Assembly: GCA_944387885.1 (NCBI GenBank) | Contig: CALXGR010000021.1 | Coordinates: 1 to 34,581 of the forward strand | DNA from: an uncultured Clostridia bacterium | GTDB lineage: Bacteria > Bacillota > Clostridia > Oscillospirales > Ruminococcaceae | DNA length: 34,581 nucleotides | Direction: 5' to 3' | In this document: positions 1 to 5,632 of the stretch, in pieces | Numbering within the stretch: position 1 is the stretch's first letter | Layout: every line of letters begins with the position of its first letter | The notes under the pieces: generated by a model | Told to the model about the DNA's origin: nothing | What the model saw: the letters and a program-made list of their open reading frames with translations, nothing else | The model's database searches: none | Translations under genes and position numbers: made by a program

Positions 1-2
1 AA

Positions 3-305
3 CGGCACCGGCTGCTCTCTCTTTTAAGCGAATTTCTGAAAGGGAAACAGTGCGGCTGGGACTTTTGCTGGGACCTTGCAAACTTCCTTACCGCCTACCA
101 CGATCTCCTGCTCCCGCCGCCTGCCGATTCAGAAGAGGTGGAAGCGGATGGTAGCGAAAACAAGATCTTTCTCTCTGTAGAAATTACAAAGGTCTCCGAA
201 GGGACAGACGAGGATGATTCTTGCGACTGGGACGAGGAGATGGAGAAAATGGAACAGGAATGGGACGATGAAGTTGAAGAAGCTGGGCAAGAGCAAGAAC
301 CTTAA
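3..305 (+). CDS. C-terminal part of an unidentified protein (partial)
   Basis: An open frame runs in from the window edge and stops with TAA at 303-305, giving about 100 residues without a start. I do not recognise the family. The first half is hydrophobic/aromatic (cysteines and tryptophans around GWDFCWD, followed by a leucine-rich stretch and PPPAD). The last 30 residues are very acidic and rich in D, E, W and M (for example [18 protein letters not shown]). The stop lies 32 bases from the point where sbcC homology begins on the other strand, so this gene may belong to DNA that replaced the rest of sbcC. It could also be an ordinary neighbour after an old deletion. That it is coding is inferred from the open frame and coherent composition only. 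Confidence 0.45.
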   Translation, partial: RHRLLSLLSEFLKGKQCGWDFCWDLANFLTAYHDLLLPPPADSEEVEADGSENKIFLSVEITKVSEGTDEDDSCDWDEEMEKMEQEWDDEVEEAGQEQEP

Positions 306-538
306 AACTTCTCCCGGTAACTTTGAAGAAATGGAAACCGGAGCATTTCCGGTTTCCGGTTTTCCCCGCTGGGTTCCCCGAACAGGGCAAAGGAGACAGC
401 GTCAAACAAGGTAGTCTTTCCCGCCCCGGTGTCTCCCGTAATCAGGTAGAGTCCCCCCTGCCCCAGCTGGGCCAGGTCCAGGTCCACCCGACCGGCATAG
501 GGGCCAAAGGCACTGATGGTCAATCGCAGCGGTCTCAT
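302..538 (-). pseudogene. sbcC: sbcC, truncated after the Walker A region
   Basis: The 78-residue product matches the N terminus of the SbcC/Rad50 exonuclease ATPase: [16 protein letters not shown] at 1-16, Walker [10 protein letters not shown] at 35-43, then FALFGEPSG and the family-typical NRKPEMLR to residue 67. After that it reads [11 protein letters not shown] and stops, whereas SbcC is normally around 1000 residues with a coiled coil, zinc hook and C-terminal Walker B/signature half. All of these are absent. The start overlaps the sbcD stop by 4 bases (ATGA), the usual coupled sbcDC arrangement, so the 5' end is ancestral. The stump cannot form an ATPase dimer. Alternatives are a true deletion or insertion in the genome, or an assembly join; the sequence alone cannot decide between them. 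Confidence 0.85.
333..357. repeat. Perfect 9-bp inverted repeat at the sbcC break
   Basis: GGAAACCGG at 333-341 and CCGGTTTCC at 349-357 are perfect complements with a 7-base loop. The left arm covers the place where the sbcC reading frame loses similarity to its family (about 337). It could be a weak terminator for the + strand gene ending at 305 (followed by GGTTTTCC, only four Ts), or a terminus left by a rearrangement. No second copy was noticed in the window. Confidence 0.5.
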
Positions 539-1668
539 GCTTCCTCCTCCCAGATCTCACGGATCAATTCTTTCAGATATTCCTCCTGCTGAGGGCTCAT
601 GGGTTTGTTGTTCTGGGTCTGGTACAATTCCCCGAACAGTTCCAGAGGGCTTTTTTCCTCCACCTGTTGGACTGCGTTCACCTGATTCTGGGTCTGGGTG
701 CGCAGATTATCGTATTCCAAGGCCATCAGGTTTGGATAAATCATCTGGAGCCGTCTCATCCCATCGGGAATATCCTCCTGGTCGGTAAGAGTGATTCCCA
801 GGTAGTCCTCCCGTCCCGGGGCGGCCAGGGCTGCGGGGGCGGTCAGCTCCTCAAAGCTGCCTCTCACCCGGCGCATTTCCCGCAGAGGGGTCAGGGGCAG
901 GGTGGTAACTGCCGCCTCCCCGGTTTCTCCCAGCTCCACCACTGTCACCGATTTATGGTCGTTTACCTCGGAGAAGGAGTATTTCAGGGGAGTGCCGCAG
1001 TACCGGACTTTTCCCCCCAGCATGGTCTGGGGCCGGTGGATATGGCCCAGGGCCACATAGCTGAAAGGCTCAAACACCGTTCCGTCCACTGCCTCGGAGC
1101 CGCCCAGCCAGAGTTCCTCCGACTGGGTCCGGTCTGCGCCGGTGACATACTGATGGGTCACCAGCACCCGGCGGGCTGCACCCTCCCCCAGCTCCGAAAG
1201 AGCGGCTTCCATGGCCTGGGTATAATTCTGGATGGTCCGGTCCGGGAAATACCGTCTCACCGTCACTGGTTTTACAAAGGGAAGAAGGCAGAACTCCACC
1301 GGCCCCCACTCATCCTCCAGGGTCACCCGCTCCACCCTTCCCTGGTAGACCGGGGCAATGTGGATGCCGCTGGCTTCCATCAGCCGTCCCCCGAAGGCCA
1401 TCCGCTCGGGGCAGTCATGGTTGCCGCTGATGAGAAGAACCTGGGTATTCAGCCGGGACAGGTTCCAGAGAAAATCATCCAGCAGCTGGACTGCCTCCGC
1501 CGAAGGGACTGCCCGGTCATATACATCCCCGGCAATCACCACCGCCTGGGGGTTTTCCCGGCGGACCAGTTCCAGGATCTGGTCCAGAATATAGGCCTGG
1601 TCCTCCATCATGGAGAACTCGTTCACCCGCTTGCCCAGGTGAAGATCGGAGAGATGAAAAAACTTCAT
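535..1668 (-). CDS. sbcD: SbcD, nuclease subunit of the SbcCD (Mre11-Rad50-like) complex
   Basis: 377-residue metallophosphoesterase that, with SbcC, cleaves DNA hairpins and processes double-strand ends using Mn2+. The metal-binding motifs are all visible: D8-x-H10 in DLHLGKR, G47-D48-VY-D51, GNHD at 82-85, H172 in THQY and GHIH at 208-211; the C-terminal capping region follows. I chose the ATG at 1668 because it begins the canonical [10 protein letters not shown] and is preceded by AAAGGAA at good spacing; the frame stays open further upstream to 1851 but that would run into the divergent gene. It is coupled to sbcC by ATGA overlap. Since sbcC is truncated here, this SbcD has no obvious partner in cis, so its function is uncertain although the gene itself looks intact. 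Confidence 0.95.
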   Translation of the reverse strand: MKFFHLSDLHLGKRVNEFSMMEDQAYILDQILELVRRENPQAVVIAGDVYDRAVPSAEAVQLLDDFLWNLSRLNTQVLLISGNHDCPERMAFGGRLMEASGIHIAPVYQGRVERVTLEDEWGPVEFCLLPFVKPVTVRRYFPDRTIQNYTQAMEAALSELGEGAARRVLVTHQYVTGADRTQSEELWLGGSEAVDGTVFEPFSYVALGHIHRPQTMLGGKVRYCGTPLKYSFSEVNDHKSVTVVELGETGEAAVTTLPLTPLREMRRVRGSFEELTAPAALAAPGREDYLGITLTDQEDIPDGMRRLQMIYPNLMALEYDNLRTQTQNQVNAVQQVEEKSPLELFGELYQTQNNKPMSPQQEEYLKELIREIWEEEA

Positions 1669-1755
1669 GGCCGGTTCCTTTCCCTTTTTCAGAGGGGACA
1701 GTTCTCCATCCCCCGTATTTCCCGTATTTTTATAATAATACCATATTACAAGTCC

Positions 1756-1784
1756 ATTATATGGGATTTTTTCTTGTTTTTCCA
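1756..1784 (-). promoter_or_regulatory. Candidate sbcD promoter
   Basis: On the - strand TATAAT (1756-1761) lies 17 bases downstream of TGGAAA (1779-1784, 4/6 to the -35 consensus). It would give an untranslated leader of about 80 bases before sbcD. The -35 overlaps the 15-bp palindrome TCCAGGGGCCCTGGA at 1781-1795. Confidence 0.5.
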
Positions 1785-1820
1785 GGGGCCCTGGACTTTT
1801 CCTTTTTCCCGGGGTATAAT
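1781..1820 (+). promoter_or_regulatory. Promoter of the pseudouridine synthase gene, with overlapping palindrome
   Basis: TGGACT (1792-1797), 17-base spacer, perfect TATAAT (1815-1820). The ribosome site GGAGGAGGG follows before the ATG at 1850. A palindrome with 7-base arms (1781-1795) overlaps the -35 elements of both this and the divergent sbcD promoter, so one bound protein could affect both directions; that is inference. Confidence 0.65.
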
Positions 1821-1849
1821 CGAAAAAAGTCCAGGGAGGAGGGTGTATC

Positions 1850-2527
1850 ATGGAAATCGAAATCCTGGGGCGGGCCGCCGATTATCTGGTCTGCTGCAAG
1901 CTCCCCGGCCTGGAATCGGAACACCAGCTTCCCTCCCTTTTGGAAAACCAGCTGGGTCTCGTTCCCGGAACGGTGCGGTGCGTTCACCGGCTGGACCGGG
2001 CTGTGGGCGGGGTGATGGTCTACGCCCTCACCCCCAAAGGAGCCGCCGCCCTCTCTGCCCAGGTGCAGGATCATACCCTTCGGAAAGAATACCTGGCCCT
2101 CTGCGCCGGGGTACCGAAGCCTGCCGCAGGGGAAATGGTGGATTATCTTTATCAGGACAAGGCCAAGGGCCGTGCTTATCCGGTGAAAAAGCTCCGCCGG
2201 GGAGTGAAGGAAGCCCGGCTGGAGTACCAGGCAAAAGGCTCCCGTTCTCTGGACGGCCAGACCGTAAGCCTGGTGCAAGTAAAGCTGCATACCGGGCGGT
2301 TCCACCAGATCCGGTGCCAGTTTGCCGCCCGGAAGATGCCCATTCTGGGGGACGGAAAATACGGCAGCCGAATCAAAGCCGCAGGACCTGCCCTGTTCAG
2401 CTGCATGCTTTCCTTTTTAGACCCTGCCTCTGGCCAGCGGGTGGAGTATACCTCCCTGCCCCCGGCAGAAGCTTTTCCCTGGAATCTCTTTTATACAGAC
2501 AAAAAAACAGCGCCGGAGTCCCAGTAA
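1850..2527 (+). CDS. RluA-family pseudouridine synthase (short form)
   Basis: 225 residues. Isomerises uridine to pseudouridine in rRNA or tRNA. The catalytic motif HRLDR is at 46-50 with Asp49 as nucleophile, followed by AVGGVMVYAL; the second family signature HTGRFHQIR is at 147-155 and GDGKYG near residue 173. There is no N-terminal S4 RNA-binding domain, as in the short RluA/TruC-like and YhcT-like members, so the RNA target cannot be named. GGAGGAGGG sits 9 bases before the ATG. The 3' end lies inside the hairpin that terminates the convergent rubredoxin gene. Family assignment is secure; substrate is not. Confidence 0.92.
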   Translation: MEIEILGRAADYLVCCKLPGLESEHQLPSLLENQLGLVPGTVRCVHRLDRAVGGVMVYALTPKGAAALSAQVQDHTLRKEYLALCAGVPKPAAGEMVDYLYQDKAKGRAYPVKKLRRGVKEARLEYQAKGSRSLDGQTVSLVQVKLHTGRFHQIRCQFAARKMPILGDGKYGSRIKAAGPALFSCMLSFLDPASGQRVEYTSLPPAEAFPWNLFYTDKKTAPESQ

Positions 2528-2539
2528 TCTCCGGCGCTG
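2501..2539 (-). terminator. Terminator of the rubredoxin gene, overlapping the 3' end of the pseudouridine synthase gene
   Basis: An 11-bp GC-rich stem (CAGCGCCGGAG 2508-2518, CTCCGGCGCTG 2529-2539) with a 10-base loop. On the - strand it is followed by seven Ts (2501-2507), as for an intrinsic terminator; on the + strand the tail is poor (TCATTGG). The hairpin spans the stop codon of the convergent gene. Confidence 0.85.
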
Positions 2540-2563
2540 TCATTGGTTCTATATAATGCAGGA

Positions 2564-2722
2564 TCAAGCCTCTGCAAACTGGTCCTTGCCCACACCGCAC
2601 AGGGGGCAGACAAAGTCCTCGGGCAGATCCTCAAACTTGGTGCCGGGGGCAATTCCATGATCGGGGCTGCCTACAGCCTCATCGTACTCCCAACCGCACA
2701 CTTCGCAGACGTACTTCTTCAT
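2564..2722 (-). CDS. Rubredoxin
   Basis: 52-residue one-iron electron carrier. The Fe(S-Cys)4 site is complete: C6-E-V-C9-G and C39-P-L-C42-G, with the typical [24 protein letters not shown] and a short C-terminal tail, the normal rubredoxin length. The gene begins with ATG at 2722 behind AAGGAGG. It lies 79 bases downstream of the zinc-ribbon-like gene on the same strand and about 500 bases from the divergent flavodiiron protein gene. Rubredoxin is the usual electron donor to flavodiiron proteins that lack a fused rubredoxin domain, so the two very likely work together (inference from family knowledge and proximity). Confidence 0.96.
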   Translation of the reverse strand: MKKYVCEVCGWEYDEAVGSPDHGIAPGTKFEDLPEDFVCPLCGVGKDQFAEA

Positions 2723-2784
2723 TGCCTGAATCCTCCTTTCCTCTTGGTTCTGGATATAGGATACCCAGTTTACCCTCTTTTTTC

Positions 2785-2800
2785 TGTTGCCTGGGCAACA
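2785..2800. repeat. 16-bp palindrome ahead of the rubredoxin gene
   Basis: TGTTGCC-TG-GGCAACA: 7-base arms around two central bases. The two-base centre makes it a poor hairpin but a good dimeric operator. It is the only strong symmetry in the gap between the cysteine-rich gene and rubredoxin, 63 bases before the rubredoxin start. No matching protein is known to me. Confidence 0.45.
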
Positions 2801-2801
2801 T

Positions 2802-3071
2802 TTATTTCTTCATTTCCCCTGCTATAATATCCAGGATTTCCTGATACCGGCTGTTGACCGCCTGATAATTTTCGGGGATATGAGGGTACAGGCATCCGCT
2901 GCAGTCCTTGACTCCGTTTTTCAGGACGGTAAAATTCCCTCCGCAGTTTTTCCCCAGGCAGTAGAGGGGGCAATAGCAGAACAGGCAGTTGAACCGGTCC
3001 GGGTCCGCCCCCGGATGGCAGGGGAAAAACTCACATTCCCGGTGGGCGAAAAAGCGGTATTTATCTTCCAT
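2802..3071 (-). CDS. Cysteine-rich small zinc-ribbon-like protein (PF04071 type)
   Basis: 89 residues with nine cysteines: C13, C18, C29, C32, C34, C38, C43, C57 and C60. The strings [23 protein letters not shown] and [12 protein letters not shown] fit the cysteine-rich small domain family (zf-like), a domain of unknown biochemical role probably binding zinc or an iron-sulfur centre. AAGGAGG lies 11 bases before the ATG, and a strong promoter is 29-58 bases upstream. It diverges from the flavodiiron protein gene and precedes rubredoxin, a context that suggests a redox or metal role (inference). Confidence 0.85.
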   Translation of the reverse strand: MEDKYRFFAHRECEFFPCHPGADPDRFNCLFCYCPLYCLGKNCGGNFTVLKNGVKDCSGCLYPHIPENYQAVNSRYQEILDIIAGEMKK

Positions 3072-3099
3072 TTCAGCTATGCCCTCCTTTCCCTTCCTT

Positions 3100-3129
3100 A
3101 TTATAGACGATTTCCTGGAAGAGAGTCAA
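3100..3129 (-). promoter_or_regulatory. Promoter of the cysteine-rich protein gene
   Basis: On the - strand TTGACT (3124-3129), 18-base spacer, perfect TATAAT (3100-3105). It transcribes the cysteine-rich gene and possibly rubredoxin, since no terminator separates them. Confidence 0.8.
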
Positions 3130-3136
3130 TTTTCCA

Positions 3137-3163
3137 TTGCAAAGCCGGGAAATATGGTATACT
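3137..3163 (+). promoter_or_regulatory. Promoter of the flavodiiron protein gene
   Basis: TATACT (3158-3163) with an upstream TG (extended -10) and TTGCAA (3137-3142); the spacer is only 15 bases, so the extended -10 probably does most of the work. It lies back to back with the - strand promoter at 3100-3129, leaving little room for separate control. Confidence 0.6.
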
Positions 3164-3210
3164 ATTACAGTGTGTGGATTCCATTTCAAAACAGTGAAGG
3201 AGTTTTAGAT

Positions 3211-4365
3211 ATGATGATTGCCAAGGATGTTTTTTATGTAGGTGTCAATGACCATGACATTGACCTGTTTGAGGGTCAGTACATTGTTCCCAACGGAATG
3301 GCTTACAACTCCTATCTCATTCAGGATGAGAAGGTAGCCGTTATGGACAGCGTGGACGGTCACTTTGCCGGCCAGTGGCTGGATCAGATCAAGGCTCAGC
3401 TGGGAGACCGTCAGCCTGATTATCTGGTGATCCAGCACATGGAGCCGGACCATTCCTCCAGCATTGCCGCTTTCCTGGAAGCATTCCCCCAGGCCCAGGT
3501 GGTATCCAATGCCAAGGCTTTTACCATGATGAACAACTTCTATGGCCTGGCCCTGGAAGAGAAAAAGGTAGAGGTTGCCAACGGCGGCACCCTGAACCTG
3601 GGCAGCCGGGAACTCCAGTTTATCTTTGCTCCCATGGTTCACTGGCCCGAGGTCATGTTCACCTATGACCCCGCTGACAAGATTCTCTTCAGCGCCGACG
3701 CCTTCGGCAAGTTCGGCGCCCTGGATGTAGAGGAAGAGTGGGACTGCGAAGCCCGCCGCTACTACTTTGGCATTGTGGGCAAGTACGGCGTTCAGGTCCA
3801 GGCCGTCCTCAAAAAGGCCGCCGCTCTGGACATCCAGACCATCTGCCCCCTCCATGGTCCCGTTCTGTCCGGGGACCTGTCCCATTACCTGAACCAGTAC
3901 AACACCTGGTCCAGCTACGGGGTGGAGAGCGAGGGCGTTATGATTGCCTACTGCTCTGTCTACGGCAACACCGCCAAGGCTGCCCGGGAGCTGGCCGACA
4001 AGCTCACCGCCCGGGGCTGCCCCAAGGTAGTGGTTGCTGACCTGCACCGGGAAGACATGGCCGAGTGTGTGGAGGACGCTTTCCGGTACGGCAAGTTGGT
4101 ACTGGCCAGCACCACCTATAACGGAGACATCTTCCCCTATATGCGCCAGTTCATTGAGAGCCTTAAAGAGCGCGGATACCAGAACCGGACCATCGGTCTC
4201 ATTGAGAACGGTTCCTGGGCTCCCACCGCCGCCCGCATCATGAAGGGTATGCTGGAAGGGTGCAAGAACATCACCTGGATGGAGAACGGCCTCAAAATTA
4301 TGTCCGCTCTCAAGCCTGCCGACCAGGCTGCTTTGGATGCCATGGCCGACGAGCTGATGAAATAA
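3211..4365 (+). CDS. Flavodiiron protein (FprA-type A flavoprotein, O2/NO reductase)
   Basis: 384 residues. Reduces O2 to water and/or NO to N2O with electrons from rubredoxin, a cytoplasmic defence of anaerobes. An N-terminal metallo-beta-lactamase-like domain carries the diiron ligands H76-x-E78-x-D80-H81 (HMEPDH), a later His in MVHWPEV, Asp in SADAFG and His in PLHGP. A C-terminal flavodoxin domain begins near YCSVYGNTAKAARELAD, which binds FMN phosphate. There is no extra rubredoxin or flavin reductase domain, so it is the simple class A form needing a separate donor; rubredoxin is encoded nearby. AAGGAG 8 bases ahead selects the ATG at 3211; the longer open frame to 2989 overlaps the divergent gene and is rejected. 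Preference for O2 versus NO cannot be read here. Confidence 0.95.
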   Translation: MMIAKDVFYVGVNDHDIDLFEGQYIVPNGMAYNSYLIQDEKVAVMDSVDGHFAGQWLDQIKAQLGDRQPDYLVIQHMEPDHSSSIAAFLEAFPQAQVVSNAKAFTMMNNFYGLALEEKKVEVANGGTLNLGSRELQFIFAPMVHWPEVMFTYDPADKILFSADAFGKFGALDVEEEWDCEARRYYFGIVGKYGVQVQAVLKKAAALDIQTICPLHGPVLSGDLSHYLNQYNTWSSYGVESEGVMIAYCSVYGNTAKAARELADKLTARGCPKVVVADLHREDMAECVEDAFRYGKLVLASTTYNGDIFPYMRQFIESLKERGYQNRTIGLIENGSWAPTAARIMKGMLEGCKNITWMENGLKIMSALKPADQAALDAMADELMK

Positions 4366-4372
4366 TCTTTCA

Positions 4373-4407
4373 AAAGGGTGGGCTTCAAAAAGCCCGCCCT
4401 TTGTTTT
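4373..4407 (+). terminator. Terminator between the flavodiiron and reductase genes
   Basis: AAAGGGTGGGCTT (4373-4385) pairs with AAGCCCGCCCTTT (4390-4402) across a CAAA loop, then GTTTT. The reductase ribosome site begins immediately after (AAAGGAGG), so partial read-through would still express it; I see no separate promoter between the genes. Confidence 0.8.
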
Positions 4408-4422
4408 AAAGGAGGAATCACC

Positions 4423-5271
4423 GTGTATGATGTAGCCATCATCGGCACCGGCCCTGCCGGGCTGTCTGCCGCCCTCAATCTCAAGCTCCACAACAAATCC
4501 ATTCTCTGGCTTGGCTCCCCTGCCCTGAGCCGGAAGGTCCAGCTGTCCCATGCCATTGCCAACTATCCCGGCCTGGACACCCTCTCCGGAGCAGAGCTGA
4601 ACCGGAAGTTCACCGACCAGATCAACTCCATGGGCCTTGAGATCACCGACCGGCTGGTCACCAACATCCTCCCCGATGACAGCGGATTTTCCCTGCTGGG
4701 GGGCAACGACTTTTACCAGGCCAAAACCGTGCTGCTGGCCATTGGTTCCGCCGGGCCCAAGGCCCTGGACGGGGAGGAAGCCCTGCTGGGCCGGGGGGTA
4801 AGCTACTGTGCCACCTGCGATGGTTTCCTGTACAAGGGAAAGACCATTGCCATCCTCTGCACCGATCCCCAGTATCACCACGAAGTAGAATATCTGGCCC
4901 AGATGGCCGGGAAGGTATACCTCCACACTCCCTACAAGGAAGGGGTCCCGGAAGCAGCCAACCTGGAACGGCTCAGTTCCCCCATTCGGAAAATCCAGGG
5001 GGAAAGCAAGGTGGAGTCCATTCTCCTGGGAGACGGCTCCCAGCGGGAAGTGGACGGGGTATTCTTGCTCCGGAACTCAGTCGCCCCGGCCACCCTTCTC
5101 CCCGGTCTGGAAATGGACGGTCCCCACATCCGCACCGCCCGGGACCTGACCACCAACATTCCCGGCTGTTTTGCCGCCGGGGACTGCACCGGCCGCCCCT
5201 ACCAGATCGCCAAGGCTGTGGGGGACGGAAACATCGCCGCCCACTCCATCCTGGAATATCTGGGAAAATAA
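4423..5271 (+). CDS. Thioredoxin-reductase-like flavoprotein lacking NADPH motifs (possibly ferredoxin-dependent)
   Basis: 282 residues. FAD-binding GTGPAG at 8-13, redox-active CATC at 129-132 (GVSYCATCDG) and the C-terminal FAD motif AAGDCTGRPYQIAKAVGDG at 251-269 place it in the thioredoxin reductase family. The segment that should bind NADPH (142-170) reads IAILCTDPQYHHEVEY and KVYLHTP: both GGGxSA and HRRxxxR are missing. Loss of both is the hallmark of the ferredoxin-linked flavin thioredoxin reductases known from Clostridium. The protein is also slightly shorter than NADPH enzymes (about 310). GTG at 4423 is chosen because AAAGGAGG precedes it by 7 bases; an upstream GTG at 4378 is inside the terminator hairpin. 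The partner is probably a thioredoxin, not encoded in the window. Ferredoxin dependence is inference from motif loss. Confidence 0.85.
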   Translation: MYDVAIIGTGPAGLSAALNLKLHNKSILWLGSPALSRKVQLSHAIANYPGLDTLSGAELNRKFTDQINSMGLEITDRLVTNILPDDSGFSLLGGNDFYQAKTVLLAIGSAGPKALDGEEALLGRGVSYCATCDGFLYKGKTIAILCTDPQYHHEVEYLAQMAGKVYLHTPYKEGVPEAANLERLSSPIRKIQGESKVESILLGDGSQREVDGVFLLRNSVAPATLLPGLEMDGPHIRTARDLTTNIPGCFAAGDCTGRPYQIAKAVGDGNIAAHSILEYLGK

Positions 5272-5319
5272 ACGGATATCGTTTCTACCAGACATTCAAA
5301 ACCGCCAGGAGAACTTCTT

Positions 5320-5580
5320 ATGAAAAAGCTGATTGCCCTTGTTTTTGTTCTTTTGACCGCAGGAATTGTAACGGCTACCGCCGCATTTGCCTCCGGGGCC
5401 AATCACGGTTTTGGTCCCGGGACCGGGGTATGCTCCTACACTCGGGAGGATTGCTCCGGCGGGCGCTGCGCCCGGCAGGAGGACCGTGGAGCAAACTATA
5501 CCGACCAGAACGGGGACGGAGTCTGCGACTACCGCCCCCAGGGCGGCCAGGGCCAAAGAAGGAATCGGTTCTTCCAGTAA
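5320..5580 (+). CDS. Small secreted four-cysteine protein
   Basis: 86 residues. Sec signal peptide MKKLIALVFVLLTAGIVTAT with likely cleavage after AFA (residue 24). The mature ~62 residues hold four cysteines (C38, C45, C50, C69) and a calcium-loop-like DQNGDGVCD at 62-70, ending in a basic Gln/Arg-rich tail. Small exported proteins with DGDGVCD-type loops are common in clostridia but have no assigned function that I know. AGGAGA lies 8 bases before the ATG; the gene follows the reductase gene by 48 bases with no terminator between, so they are probably cotranscribed. A link to thiol redox chemistry is only a guess from position and cysteines. Confidence 0.75.
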   Translation: MKKLIALVFVLLTAGIVTATAAFASGANHGFGPGTGVCSYTREDCSGGRCARQEDRGANYTDQNGDGVCDYRPQGGQGQRRNRFFQ

Positions 5581-5590
5581 TTCAAAAAAA

Positions 5591-5632
5591 TTCCCGGCCG
5601 GTCTCTGTAAAGACCGGCCGGGAACCTTTTTA
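5591..5632. terminator. Bidirectional terminator between the secreted protein and ABC-F genes
   Basis: A perfect 14-bp stem TTCCCGGCCGGTCT (5591-5604) / AGACCGGCCGGGAA (5611-5624) with a 6-base loop. CCTTTTTAT follows on the + strand and TTTTTTT on the - strand, so it ends both convergent units. Confidence 0.95.

Noticed and set aside
1669..1851. N-terminal extension of SbcD to 1851
   Set aside because: It would cover the divergent promoters; the family start is MKFFHLSD at 1668 with a ribosome site.
3205..4926. 573-codon - strand frame opposite the flavodiiron and reductase genes
   Set aside because: Shadow frame spanning two genes and the terminator between them.
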